A DNA stretch of 64,000 nucleotides from Brachionus plicatilis (lineage: Eukaryota; Rotifera; Eurotatoria; Ploima; Brachionidae), in contig QEOQ01000590.1 of assembly GCA_010279815.1 (NCBI GenBank), positions 247,704 to 311,703 on the forward strand, read 5' to 3'. Of this stretch, positions 24,791-37,716 are shown one piece after another; positions within the stretch are counted from its first letter, which is position 1; every line of letters begins with the position of its first letter. Made by a program: the position numbers and the translations under genes. A model generated the notes under the pieces. The model searched no databases. It was not told where the DNA came from and saw only the letters and a program-made list of their open reading frames with translations.

Positions 24791-25330
24791 TCCTGCATAA
24801 ATCATCAATATAATAGTAATCATAATAATAATAAAGCTATAATGTGATGTAATTGTTTAAAAAGCTTGATAAGTTTAGTTTATCTAGTCTATTTTTAAAT
24901 TGATAAATTTTAATTGAATCTATCACTTATTTTGGTGAACGCTTCCACTTTGTTGTAACTTGATTAATAAAAAAGTTGTGAGGTTGATTCCAATGTTTGA
25001 CTAGTTGCCTATCAATAGTAAATTCGTGGGATCGTGGCACATGTCTCAGTTTATTCGATGACTTTCTTTTGAAGGCATCTGAATTGTACCAATTTATCTT
25101 GTCAAATCCTCTCATCAACTTAAAAATTTTAATTAAATCTCCTCGCTTTAATCTTGTCTTAAAAGCTGTCCATTTTTTTATCCTTTGAGAAAGTTTAAAA
25201 GTTTCAACACTTGGAATAAGCTTTGTTGCTCTCCTTTAGACTGATTCTATTTTGTTAATATCGTTTTTAATTTGGCATCCGTACTTGAATTCCATATTCT
25301 TTTTGAGGTCTATCTGAGTGTCTAAATTTT
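24790..25330 (-). mobile_element. LINE remnant (CR1/L2/jockey-like reverse transcriptase C-terminus)
   Basis: On the minus strand the C-terminal end of a non-LTR polymerase is readable from about 25300 down to a stop at 24927: RRATKLIP, KTRLKRGDLIKIFKLMRGFD and FFINQVTTKWKRSPK. These are conserved positions in CR1, L2 and jockey-type elements. Stops upstream (near 25240 and 25285) show decay. After the stop comes about 140 bp of 3'UTR-like sequence with an (ATT)n-like end near 24810. The 5' part is missing. Confidence 0.75.
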
Positions 25331-25845
25331 CCTTTTTTTTGCAAGTGCAAAATTTTAAGTAATTTTACGTAGGTTTACGCAATTTTACGCAAAATTACCA
25401 AAAATCCGTTTATCATAGTAAAAAAATTAAATTTTTATTTACCATAACATTTATTATTTATTCGTATTTTTAAAACTATTTATAGAAATTTTTTATTTAA
25501 CTGAATAATTTTTTAATCGACAATACATTAGACCAAAATATACAAGCAAAAGATGACCATGAACACATGAATGTATTAGACGATTTTTTAGGCATACCGT
25601 AAATTCTAACCTGTTCCTTTCCAATTATGTTCTGGTTAAAAACTGTTCGAAAAAAATGTTATTGACTAGTATTTTAAATTTTTTTTCTTTTTAATTATTA
25701 TTATGTAATTTCCAAATTTCTATGTTTAACCTTTATTTTATTAAAGATTAAATTTAAAAATAACCTTTCATTTATATTTTTTTTAATTAAAATTGGTGAT
25801 TTTTCGAAAACTTAAGTGAAATTTTTATTATAAGCTTTAAAAAGG

Positions 25846-26075
25846 CAATGTGAAATTTTTAGTACAAAAGTAAGAAAGTTTTAATTTTTTTATTGCCAAT
25901 AGAACCAAATAAATTTTTGTACGATACAAAAATGGTTCTGCAAACAGTTCAATATTGTGCAAATTTGTACAAACGAATTCTTACCTCTGCAAAAACTACA
26001 ATTTATTTCATATTTTAATCTAATATTTTTTGATGGTGTGCATTTTAGTGTGATTTGTATGAAAATTTCACACTG
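25846..26075. mobile_element. MITE copy B, CAATGTGAAAT family
   Basis: Starts CAATGTGAAATTTTTAGTAC and ends AAAATTTCACACTG. The inverted match extends outside these limits into TTTAAAAAGG / CCTTTAAAAG, so the true ends may lie up to 20 bp further out. The interior around GGTTCTGCAAACAGTTCAAT is related to copy A at 3434. Non-coding. Confidence 0.6.
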
Positions 26076-26504
26076 TCCTTTAAAAGATAACTTATAATAA
26101 AAATAATAAAAAAAATTTTTAAATCTTTATTGTCAGATATTTTAAATTGGAGTCTTTTGTCAAAAATTCCATATTGTCAAACTGAGTAAAACTGTGAATT
26201 CTTTTATTTGATCTCTAATTAATTGTGAATTTTTTTTTCAGAAACATATAAAATTAAAAGAGAATATGGTCTTTAATTAAAATAAAAAATTTATTTAAAA
26301 TAAAATAAAGGTTCAAAAGTAATAGTTAAAATAAAAAAAGATTTTTGATTAACGTTTCAACCCTTACATTGGGACATATCCGTGAATTACAAAAATTCAA
26401 GCAATTAAAATACAAAAAAAGTATAAAAAAATATATGTATCCTATTTTATAACAAAATAAATCTATTATATAGAATACTTTTATGAAAAAAAAAATTCCA
26501 GTTG

Positions 26505-26790
26505 TGCTGTCTTAAAATCGGTTTGATATTTTGTTACTGACTAAATAGTGTTTCACAAAGTCTTTAATGCTTGCAAAATTATTACCTTGATCCCAATCTA
26601 GTTGTTTGACCACTTCAACTAAAAGCGTTTCAAATTCATTAGGGATCTATGGGGTAGCACCTTTACCATTAGCAGGTCTTTTATACTTTACATTGATTCG
26701 ATCGCTAAGTGTTGAATTTGTTTTCTTTGTTCAAGTTTTTACCAATCATCAAAAAGTTTTTTTTGGGGATCGGCATTTTCTTTTAAGTAG
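26505..26790 (-). pseudogene. Decayed open-frame remnant, unknown origin
   Basis: On the minus strand, coding-like fragments in one frame include ENADPQKKLFDDW and KLEQRKQIQHLAIESM, then after two stops a frame change to NEFETLLVEVVKQLDWDQGN. Stops break every frame. Composition is unlike the surrounding A/T-rich DNA. It is probably a transposon-derived gene fragment; I cannot name the family. Confidence 0.3.
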
Positions 26791-26891
26791 CTAAGATTAG
26801 TCGTTTAAATGAAATTAAAAAAAAATGTTCTTTTTTAAAGGTAATTTTTATTAACAAAGACGTTCTTTATTTGCTTTTTTTATATTTAATA

Positions 26892-27064
26892 CAGTACAAA
26901 TTAAAACTAACTTGTACATTTCTTTTCTTCGACTCTTCCTCTTCCTTTCCCTAACTATTCCTCGACTTTTCCTCAAATCTTCCTTTCTCTACTGGAATAG
27001 TTGAAGAAGAGTCGAAAAAGAGTCGAGGAACAAAATGCGTACAAGTTAGTTTTAATTTGTACTG
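26892..27064. mobile_element. 173-bp Tc1/mariner-type MITE with TA duplication
   Basis: The ends are CAGTACAAATTAAAACTAAC and its exact inverse, both flanked by TA. CAGT termini with TA target sites are typical of Tc1/mariner elements. Inverted identity covers about 27 bp and continues more loosely inside as alternating GAGTCG and CGACTC words. No coding capacity. Confidence 0.85.
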
Positions 27065-27069
27065 TATTA

Positions 27070-28286
27070 TGGATTATTTTCCTTCTTTAAGGGAAAAAAA
27101 CTTCAGATTTGAACCTTGCTAGCAAACTTTTAGTATCATTAGAGTTGCATAAATGTCACAAGTCTCAAGTACTTTTCTACAAGTAAACTTATCATAAATA
27201 ATCATTAGGTTTTGGATACTGATAAACTCGAAATGGCTTCTGAAAAAAGGAATAGTCAAAAAGTATGAATAAAATATAATACGATAATCAAGAAATGATT
27301 AATGAAAATTTATATATCATGTTTTAGGAGACATAGGGGGAAAAAACCTTTAATCAGATCGGGGTATAAGTCAAGTCATATTTGACTGCAAATTAAATAA
27401 ATTTTGAATAATTAGTTTTCAGAAATTTAATCTTTACATATTTTTGTAAAATGACTTCCATTAGAAGTTATCCGAAAGGGAAAGTCTCAAAGCTATGACT
27501 ATCGCTCATTAGTTGGTGCTAGAAAGAACTTATTCACAGTTGCAGGGATTTTTAATTTTCTCAGAAGCAGTTGTAGCAGCGAAAACTGTTTCTTGGATTT
27601 TTTAAGTTTTGAAAATTATATTCATTCATCAAAAAAAATAAGCATTTTGTTAAGATTTATTGATTGTACCGTTTTTACTGGAAATGATTGTCAATATTTA
27701 GTATTTTGAATATTAATTTACAAAAATTCTATAGAAAATTTTTTATTTAATTATGTTGAGCATTTGATATAAAATATTTTATTTTTGTAATTTTAATAAT
27801 AAAATTTTAAATTTTTTAGATTTTATTATTTTTTATTTCCACTTTGGATACTTTCTTAACAAACAATCGTGTAAATCAGTTGAGAAAAGATTAAATTTTT
27901 GAATCAATTTAAATTGTTAGCATTCTCTTGAAGATCCACAAAATTTCCTAAAAAAATGATAATAATTAAAAAGATATTGTTGTTTCCAATTGTTTTCATT
28001 AACTTTTAAATTTATCCTTTGTAAAAGCATTCAATCTATGAATTGCACAACTTATCTAAAATTATAAAATTGACTGATTTTTTTCCTATGGCTATTTACA
28101 GAAACTTTTCAAAAGTTGCTGTTTTGTTGAGTTGAATTTGAAATCTAATTCAGAAATGAGAAAAATCTTAAGAATTTTTCATTAAATTATAATTTCCATC
28201 GGCAAATTTTGTTATTTTGGTAAGTGCCAACCACTATTCCATTTGTAGACCATTACCAGGATTGTTTTTTTACTTATGTCCAAGAA
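27070..28286. other. Upstream region of the ARM/BTB gene, no gene seen
   Basis: AT-rich with no convincing exons. The open frame runs upstream of the chosen ATG at 28287 to about 28215, with an AG just before 28249, so a 5' exon or a longer N-terminus is possible. Confidence 0.35.
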
Positions 28287-31200
28287 ATGAATGTAAAACA
28301 TGTAACAAATGAAGCCTGTTCAACTTCTAGTCATAAGCAACAATTAAAAACGGATAAACTCGAGCAAATTCCATTAGAGAATAAGCTTAAAACATTAGAA
28401 AGTTCATTGACCAGATCGTTTAAGCCAGAGCTCATAAATTCTGTCATTTATTTTATTCGCATCGAATACCAAGAGCAAGGTTCTTTTGATTCCAATTTGG
28501 ATAAAATAAATTGGTCAAAATTGGAATATTTTACGCAGCAACTAAAAAAAATCGTAAAAAATAAGACTCATTTATTTTTATTAAATTCTCAAATGAATGT
28601 ATCATCAGGACACCATCGTAAACAAAAACATGAAGACGAATCTCTAAACGACTCGAATCGAGACTATTCGGTGCTAATAAATGATTTCTCATCTCCTCAT
28701 CATATGTCAGAATATTTCTATCTAAACCAAATTTTAGTTCGTTTAATTTTCAAATTGTTTAAGTCTAAATTAAATTCAAACGAAATTTTTAAATATGATT
28801 ATGATGTGAATCATTCACAAAAATTCTACAATCTGAGCATGATTTTGTTAAGCTCATTGGCCGATTTGTGTTTCTACGAAGAGATCAGAATTCAAGTGAT
28901 TCATGACGCCAATTTAAGGTGCTTGCTGGAAATTTTTTCCTCTCTAACTTTGCTAGAGTTGGAAATGAATTTTAAGCGAGCAAAAAAATCCAATTGTGTT
29001 CAATTGATGGAGAAGTTCTGGTCCAAAATGTGTCGTTTATGTGCCAATATATGTCAGGAAAAAGCCAATCAACGAGTAAAGAATCTTTTTTCCAAAGGTA
29101 TATTTTAGCTTAATACATTTTTAATTCAGATTAATATTTTTTCGAAATTCATCAGCCTTTAAGATATTTATATGATTTAGTCAATACAAAGGTTTCATGA
29201 TGACCCTTAGAAAAATGGCTCTTGAGAAACAAGCTTTTTAAGATTATTCATATTTTTTAAGATTTTATGGCTAGCTTAGCAAAGTGCTTGGACCAGCAAC
29301 AGGTTGTTTTGGCGACCAATGCAAATGATGCAACTACAGAATCAGACTTGGATTTATACCATTCTCTAATTAGATTTATCAAGTAAGAATTAATTTTTAA
29401 TTTTCAAGTAAAAGCTCAGAATTTTTCTTTTGGGAATCAAAAGCAACAGTTCTAAATAATTAAATCGATCGGTTTAAGGATATTTTTATCTTTTTTGTGT
29501 GAAAGGATATAAGAAAGAATTTTTTTAAATTATAATTAAATATTATATTAGATATTAATGAATTTTAAATAAATATAAAAATCGTTAAATCCTTTCAGCA
29601 CAAACGGTAGACTGATTAAAATCATTTTTGAGAATTTAATCAGTATATCTTGTTTGTTTATAGGAATAAAACATTAAATTTTGTTCTGCAATTATTTTAT
29701 GAATATTTTTTTTAAATGTTTAAACAAATAATTTTCCAATCAGCATTGTAGGAAAATTAGGAAGCGGATTTTGATTTATAATCATTTTTATTGAAAAAAA
29801 GGAATTCTTAAAAAAGGATATATAAATGGAGCCTGGTAAAAATCATAAAATACACTCTAAAGCTTCATTAAAAATACATCTACTATATAGTACCTTTTAA
29901 ATTAAAGATTTAAAAAAAAAATTTTCAATTAATTTTTAATGCTGAAAAGTTTATTTTTTTTATAAATCAATTCAAAATTTAAAATTTTTCTGCATTCCTG
30001 CATTCAATAATCTAAAAAATGCTATTAAATTTTTTTGAATTTAATAGTAGAAATACATTCTAAAATTGGTTAATCACTTAAAAGATTTTATATAAAATTA
30101 TACAATATTCTAAAATTTTAAATAAATTTTTTTTACTACTTGTAATTACTCTCGGAGGAGTTAATTCTTATTTTAATTTCTTCCAAGAAATTTATTTTTT
30201 ATTCATTTTTAATTATTAGGATTACAAGTGAAGAAGCAGTAATAGTAGCATCATAAATAATCGTTTAATCCTTAAGAGAAAAATTGAAGTTTTAAGTGTA
30301 CTTTTAAAATATCAAATTGGTTCAAATAATTTTAAATTGAAAAATAATTTTTTATTTAATTTATTTTTGAGTTAAAAATTCAATCTCAGATTTAGAATTA
30401 ATTTTGAATCAATCAAATATACCAAAATGAAAACTTAACTTAATTTGAGAAGTTAGCATTTAATCAAATAGTTCAATTTTGAAAATCAGAAGATTTTTCT
30501 GTTCAAAATTTGCAATTATTCTCAAAAAAAATTTAAACTATTTTTGTTAAAATTACATTCCAATTATTAAGCCGTTTTTTTTTCTTTTAATTTAATTTTA
30601 TTTTGAAAAAAAATATTTTTAAATTTTAAGATATGCGAGTGAAATAGAAAATTGTAGCAAACTAGTCATTCAAAACCGTATTCTAGTATTTTTGTGTATC
30701 TATATGTACAAATTAAATAAAAACTTAAAATTGTCGAATGCTGATAAAAGTACAAAAACAAAAGAAAATCAACAATCAGATGCAACGACTGTCACTGATA
30801 ATTTAAGCACACCAATACCCATGAACTCAAAGCATTACTTCTTATTCAAGGATCTGGTAAAACAGTTTTTAATCGCATTGGATTCTTGGCCAAGCAGCTC
30901 AGAGTTTTACAATCAAATAATTGAAGGACTATTTATTGAACACTTGTTGTGGATCCAGAACAAATCAACAAACAATCTTAACATCTTATCCAAAGAGTCA
31001 AAACCAGATCAAAAATTCGACTACTGTGAGTTTTCTTTCAACCTGCTCTACAAACTTTGCCGAGACTACCACGCTTGTCGGGCTGAATTTGGTCGCATCG
31101 GCGGAATCAGCAAATATGTCCAAAAAATTGAGTCAATGACACCAAATTTGTCCCCGAATCTTAACAAAAAAGTGGTCAATTATTCCTATCTGAAAGAGTA

Positions 31201-33556
31201 TACCATTCTAATAGACATCATTTGCTTGACATGCAAGGAGTCTGTTAACCGGTTGAGGTACAAAGATCAGGGGCTGTTGGTTAACTTAATCAAATTGCAG
31301 CATACACTGAAGCAAAATAAGGACGAAATCAATAAACTTTACAAAAATGACCAACAAACCGAAGATATATCTTTCATAGACTCGACACTTTATAACAAAA
31401 TTCTGGTTGCTTTGTGCTGCTTTGCCCATGATCAAGACTCAATGAACATTCTATTGAACAATTCTCTGGTAGATTGTCTCTTGGGATATTTGAATGAAGG
31501 TCTGGAATTGAAAAAAAGAAGCGAGGAGGAAAAAATGGAATTGGTAGAAAGCGATTTGGATGAGAACAAAATTTTTAGTTTAAAAAAACTCCTAAACCTC
31601 TCCGATGAAACCAGAGCAAACAGTAAAAAACGCAAGACTTTAGACTCGGCCGAGACAGGCCAAAAGGCGAAACGAGTGAATAGTGAACTGTCAGCCATTC
31701 TGTCCTCATCTCCTCCATTCCTGCCCACTTTTCAGCCAAGCGATGTTCCTAATTTTGAAAACCACGCAACAAGTCCGACCGAAAGTTGTCTCAGTCTCAG
31801 TCCAAACATTTACATTTCTTCTTCTCCGCCATACATTCAATCCCGGTGCAGCTCAGCTCAAATTTTCCAAGGCCTTTCACCCAACTATTATTCTAGCCTA
31901 TCACCGACTACTTCCAGTGATTTGCCCAGCTCTCCAAGCTATTTTAACTTGAATGGCGACCAAGAAATCGACAATGAAAGACAAATAAAATTTTCTCCTT
32001 CCATAAACGACGAGGCCAGCTGCTCATCAGCATGTACCAGCGAAAACGAAGAAATAATGGAAGAGGAAATAGATTTGAAGAAAGAAGAGGCCGGCGAAGA
32101 TGCAAACGAAAACATTAGCCAAAATATTGAGTCAATCAACCACACTGAAGCGTGTGTGTTTTATGTTCTGTCACAATTGTCTCATGGTGATAAGCCTTCG
32201 GTGCATCTGTTCCAAAATTTTGACTCCATAGTCACAGCTTTGCTCAAGTACCTAAAAAAAGCTACTGTAAGAAACCCGAGGGCCTTGCGCATTCTAAATA
32301 GATTGACCAAGAACCAGTACTGTTTTCCACACTTTGTGCTCAATCATTTTCCACTAAGGATCAAAGAAGTGTTCTATGAGGCTTTTAGCAAAAGAGAAAT
32401 AAGTTTGAAGGCCAAAAAAAACCTCAGAAGGTCCAAGAGCTTGAGTGGAAATCTTGACACACAAAAAACCCAAACCATTGAGAAAGAAATGAATGTTTAT
32501 TTAAATTCAAACAAAGCTTTTTTTGATGCCACCTCTTTTTTTCCATCATTTCAATCAATTGAATTCATTTTGATCAATAACTTAAAATCCCAGTGCATAT
32601 CATCCAGCGACTCAGGCTACCTGTCATTGATCTCTTTGGCCAAGCAGAAAAAGCCAGAAAAATTGGCCAGTACTTTGGTGGCACCGTTCATATTGCGCAA
32701 CTCAAAAGCACTAAGTTATATAATGATTCAGCTTAACAATTTGGACTTGGTTTTCGAGTCAATATTTGAGCAAAAATGTGACCAAAAGTCAAAATTTACA
32801 TCTATTCTATGCATTCATCGCATCCTGTCTTTTATAAACTATAAACGAGATGTGAAACAAGTTAAAGATTTGTATGATCAAGCGCGTTCCAAGATAAACG
32901 AAATGCTCAGGCGTTCGGACAACTCGGAACAAAGCCTAGTAACATTTAAATTCGAGGGAAATAAGAATATAAAAGCAAGTAGAACTATCTTGCTGAATAA
33001 ATCCGAATACTTTAATCTTTTGCTGAACGGTCCATTTTTGAACTCGGACTGCATTGAGCTAAAGGACGTGTCAGAAGAATCATTCGGAATTTTAGTGGAA
33101 ATTTTAAACTCTCGCTCTCTAAATGAATTGGACAGCTTTGAAGAGCGAAAGATAAATTTTGAGCAGTGTTTAGACATGGTTATGACATGCGATAGATTTA
33201 TGCTTGGTGACTTGAAGGACTTGTTTGTGACTGGCATGGTCATGAAATTTATATCACATGGAACCGCAAGTAACTGCTTTAAACTAGCTTGGTATGTGAA
33301 CAGTGATTTTTTGGCAAATGCCACCATGGATTTTGTTCTATCTGAGTATTGCTCTGATTCGATAAATGATGAGGAAAATTTGGGCTTTAAGAAATTCTTG
33401 GAATTTTTCGACAGCATTTTGGCGAGTGTTAAGGAAGCAGTGGATGAAAAAAATCACTCAGATGAAAATGGATCTCAAACACTCTCGGATTATTTCAAAA
33501 AAACGCTTAAGTACGCCCTAAGCGAAATAATTAAGAATAATTCTTGGAAATTTTGA
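28287..33556 (+). CDS. ARMC5: Armadillo-repeat and BTB protein, ARMC5-like
   Basis: Three exons, 28287-29097, 29262-29382 and 30631-33556, phases consistent, 1285 aa. The N-terminal half is helical repeat-like: SLTRSFKPELINSVIYFI, NLFSKDFMASLAKCLDQQ, LYKLCRDYHACRAEFGRIGG. It resumes after a Ser/Pro and acidic insert at about residues 600-810, with YLKKATVRNPRALRILNRLT. A BTB domain begins near residue 1080: VTFKFEGNKNIKASRTILLN, YFNLLLNGPF, DMVMTCDRFMLGDL. ARM repeats followed by a C-terminal BTB are the ARMC5 layout; ARMC5 is a CUL3 adaptor that targets RNA polymerase II subunit RPB1. It is longer than human ARMC5 (935 aa) because of the low-complexity insert. Intron 2 is 1.25 kb. The start is uncertain. 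Another ARM-BTB family is possible. Confidence 0.72.
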
Positions 33557-35451
33557 CTTGTTTTATATTTTTAATAATTTAGATTTAACTTAACTCGTTT
33601 TTTTTTTTATTTATTTATTTCAATTAATTTAAAAATGATTACTTGAGCTTTCAAATCTTCTGTCTTTGGTTATTTTCATTCATAAATTATCCTGTTTATA
33701 CAATATAACTTTCAGTTGAAAATTGAACTTCTTCAATTTTTGTTTAAACACAGTATCATGGCATAATATTTAAGTCTTTAAAATTTAAAGATTAATCAAT
33801 AAAAATTGGAAAATTCACCTTTAATTAAAATTATAATTTTTTTAAAATTTTTTTAAATGCTAAAAAGAAGCCTTATCGAAACTAACGATAGCTACTAAAT
33901 GCGAACAAGAATATCAAAGACACAAATTACATTTTCAAGTAAAAACTTTCGAAAATTATATTTTTTCGATATTTTTTTGTCGACTTAAAGATTTTGAAAT
34001 TTATTCTTGAATAATCAAAATTTCTTGTTTATTTTATATTTTTGGTTTTAAGTAATGCTTACCTTTTTTAATCCTTTTTTGGACACTAAAACATACAGTA
34101 TGCCTGTTTTAGGTTTAAGTTTATCCGATCTTATGATTTTTTTAACAAAAGATTCATGAAATATTTTCAAAAATTGCCACAAATTCCTTTTTTTTAATTT
34201 TACAAAATTAATCGGATCTTTTAAATGCTTGCAAGGTTATATGGTTCTTTAAATTATTTCCTTCAAAGTGAAGGGTGTTTTAAAAATATTTATGAAAGTT
34301 CTGATGTTCCGATCATTTAATGCATTATTTGCATTTAAATTTTTTAATGTAAAAAAACGGAATTTTTTTATTTAATAATGTTATTTAACATTTATTGTTT
34401 ATTTTTTTTTCAAAAAATTCATTTAGAAGAATTGAAAAAAATATTCAATAATATATTAGTTATATCAGTATTTTTTTCTGCCAGGTGTTAATCAGAAACA
34501 TAGCTTAATTTAAAATAGATTTAAACCTGAAGTAAGCATTCTTTCAATTTAATTAAGTATTTTCTAAATTTATATTCAATTTTCTTATTATTTATCATCT
34601 TTAGAGAATATTATTGGGTTGAGAATTAAAAAAAAAATTTATTAAAATTAAAAAAATGTAATTCACGCAAAATAAGAAAACTCTGAGTTAATATAATGAA
34701 AAACCCATAAAATAAGCTTATTGAAATGTGAAAATTAAACGAATTAATTTATTAAATCAAAATTAAGTCATACAAATAATATTTAAAAATATTCTTTTTT
34801 TTCGTTCAAATAGATTTTAATTTTACAATAATGTAACTGTCTAATTAATGACTCTTGAAATTTTTGCTTTATTTTCATCTTCTAAATCTAAATTTTTGGT
34901 TCAAAAGTTAAGTTCAAGAGTTAAGATCATAAAAATCATAAAGAAAATTAATTAAAAAGTTTAGAACACATTTAGTAAAGTAAGATAGAATTTTATGTAA
35001 TAATTAAAATTTTAAAAGAATTTTTTGACAGATTAAATTTTTTAGTTTTACTTTTTTTTAATCCTCGCCCGTATTTTCTTTACTCATCTTTTGTACATTA
35101 AAGTCTAATATAAGTATGATTTCAAAATTGAATGAAATAAAATAAAGAAAAAAGTTTTATTATGCTAAATAAAAAATTTATTTTGATTATTAATTTTATC
35201 AAAAATAAATCAAGCTATGAAAATTCATTAATTTGAATTTTTATTCAATAATTTTGGTGAAACAAATACTAAATTCACAGTTAAAATTCATTTATTTTAA
35301 ATTAGAATTTTCAAAATTAATAAAGAGAAAAAGTTTTTTTACTTTTTTAAATTATTTAACTAGCCAGTATTTTATTCTTAACCACAATAATCAACTTTAA
35401 CACTTTATTCACAAAAAAAGATGTACAGTGATGTAACGGTTGATCAATTAA
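33557..35451. other. 1.9-kb AT-rich spacer between convergent genes
   Basis: No open frames with coding character and no clear repeats. It should hold the 3' ends of the ARM/BTB gene and of the membrane-protein gene. Confidence 0.45.
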
Positions 35452-36911
35452 CTATTTAAAAACAAAACTTCGATTACTTCGATTATTGTTTATTTTTTTA
35501 GCTTGATTTCTATCCTTGGGATTTTCGGAGATAGCATTTGAATAAAGATTTGTACAAGCTGAGTGATAGTTTTTTCGTGTCACACTTGGACAAGTCCGTT
35601 TATCAAAAACATTTTGTTCATTATTAACTTTGTAATCTATTGTATAATTTAACTTGGTTCCAGACTTGTTACTAAATTCATCGCATACTATATCTTGGCC
35701 AAAAATATTACCACTAGGAGTTCTAGATCTTGTCTTTTTCGTATACCTGTTAACATTTTCTTGACTAATTGAGTTGTTGTTATTTTTGTTAAGATTTTTT
35801 AAGTTAGTGTAGCGTTTTGATAAATCCTTTCTGTCCATGTCAAGACTATCAGTGGTATTAATACTTGTTTTGTCACTTTCGCTATCAAAATTTTCTATAT
35901 TTTCTTGCATTGATTCATTTTTATCATTTGAAGATGAATTGGTTTCGGATTTTTTTGCACCACTTTCATTTTCTGTGATTTTATCACTGGAAACTTTTGA
36001 TAGCTTATAAACCCAAACTGATAAACAAACAAACAATCCACAAAACAATAATGACACAAGGATAATGACCACAATAATTACCAAAGTTTCGTAACGAGAC
36101 TCATTTGATTCGGGCTCAGTTTTTTTCTTCCTTTTTTTTAAATTTTAATTAAAAAATTTTCAAATTAAAATTAAACTTACTTGTTATTATTACATTGGCA
36201 ACAAAAAGTATTAATTAAATTATAAGGATCATATTGAGCATAGACATAACAATCACTTTTGTCAACTATTTTGCGACAGGTTAGACAATCAAAATCTTGA
36301 TCAATATATCTTTTTCCTAAATCTAATTTAAATGTTTCATTTATGTCCTTGATTATAGAATTTACAAGTACTTTTTTGCTTATTGTTTTGGCTAAATTAA
36401 TTTTATCAGTGGTTGAGGGCACAAAGGTAATTGTTTCCAGATTCAAAAATGAAGGTTCAGTTAAAATAGTTGTATTAAAATTTTGGGTTGAAGATGAGGG
36501 CAAATTTGTTGTGGATTCAGTCAAAGCAGTAGAGCTTGCTGTTGAGGTTGTTGTAGTTTTTGAATCTTTTTTTGTGCCAGTGGTCACAAATTTGGTAGTT
36601 TGAGTGCTTTTCTGAAGTAACTTGGAATATATTTTTGGATTAACATTGTTCGGTACTAAATTTTTAATATTGACATCAAAATAATCCAAAAGCTTTCTGG
36701 CCTGCATGTCATAGGAAGCATCATCTGAACTATGTGCTGTGGGCACATGGATAGAATTAAAATTTGGCAAATTTTCGTGCCCAGCGTGGTCTTGATCATA
36801 GAATAGCTCATGCAAGACTGGAGGCGGACTTTTTTCAGGACTTATTATATTGTTCATGTAGAATAAATTGCATGAAACTTCTATTATAAAGAAAAACAAC
36901 ACAAAAAGCAT
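35452..36911 (-). CDS. Single-pass membrane protein, family unknown, 469 aa
   Basis: Two exons, 36911-36181 and 36130-35452, joined in phase 2 over a 50-bp intron. Signal peptide: FVLFFFIIEVSC. The ectodomain has a Thr/Ser-rich middle (about residues 105-150) and ends in a Cys cluster just before the intron: DCLTCRKIVDKSDCYVYAQY, then NTFCCQCNNN. A charged stretch leads to a transmembrane helix, VIIVVIILVSLLFCGLFVCL (about 260-285). The cytoplasmic tail of about 185 residues is polar, Ser/Asn/Lys-rich and has no domain. Type I topology is inferred. CxxC and CCxC pairs could form disulfides or bind a ligand. I do not recognise the family. Confidence 0.75.
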
Positions 36912-37017
36912 TTTTTCATATTTTATTCAATTTGAAAGCCTGAGGGGTTGAAAAAGTTAAATTGTTGTAAAAATTAAATTAATTTAATTAAATTATAGCT
37001 ATTTTTTAGATATTTAA

Positions 37018-37716
37018 TTATTTTATCCATTCGAAAAGCTCTCTTTTTTCCAACTTTGGCCATTGATGATCGTGCTTTGTTTGCGAAATGCCAATTTTCG
37101 GATCCTGGTCAATTTTTCTGGCCAGTGGTCTTCCTCCGCCTGCACTTAGCACATCTTGGCTTGGATTTATTGTAAACTCTGCTGTCTTTGAATAGGCGAT
37201 CGGCTCCGCAGACGAAAAACTTGTGGCATATTCACTTTTTTCTACATATTTTGGTAAATTATCAAAATAATTATTATTATAAAAGTCTTTTCGAGTCACT
37301 GGTATTCTCTTATAGGATTCGGTGTCTATAGGCTTATTATATCGCTTTCCGTATTCGGAATAACCGGTCGATTCAAAGCTAGCTTTATCTTGAAATTTTT
37401 GTTCACGCAACCTGTGTGCTTGAATCAAGTCACCTCTAATGCTATGGTTTATTTGAGAACTAGTGACCAGACTATCTGAACTTACATTACCAATTTTGTG
37501 TCTATACTCACTTAGTCCTTAGTTTTAAAAATTATTTAATGTGAATTATTTTATCAATAAGGAACAAACAATCAGCGAGAAAAAAAAAGACACAAATAAG
37601 AGAAAACAATGTCGAAAAGCCGTAGATTGGCAAAAAAAAATACCTGGGTATTTGACATTTATTCCAGCTTTGACTGCTATCAGATCTTTTTCATTTCTGG
37701 GCTCAAGCGAAGACAT
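37018..37716 (-). CDS. Uncharacterised 190-aa basic protein
   Basis: Two exons, 37716-37644 and 37517-37018, phase 1 join. It begins MSSLEPRNEKDLIAVKAGIN and ends KHDHQWPKLEKRELFEWIK. The protein is rich in Tyr, Lys, Ser and Asn, with no signal peptide, no membrane segment and no Cys. Repeated Tyr-Pro/Tyr-Lys turns such as KYPGLSEYRHK and STGYSEYGKRYNKP recall small microtubule inner proteins of cilia, but this is only a resemblance in style, not a family match. Codon structure and splice agreement support a real gene. Stop TAA at 37018. Confidence 0.65.

Noticed and set aside
26606..26794. 62-aa plus-strand frame
   Set aside because: Opposite to a better coding-like, though broken, remnant on the minus strand.
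30921..33417. Several 68-179 aa frames on both strands inside the ARM/BTB gene
   Set aside because: Shadows of the long, well-supported reading frame at 30631-33556.
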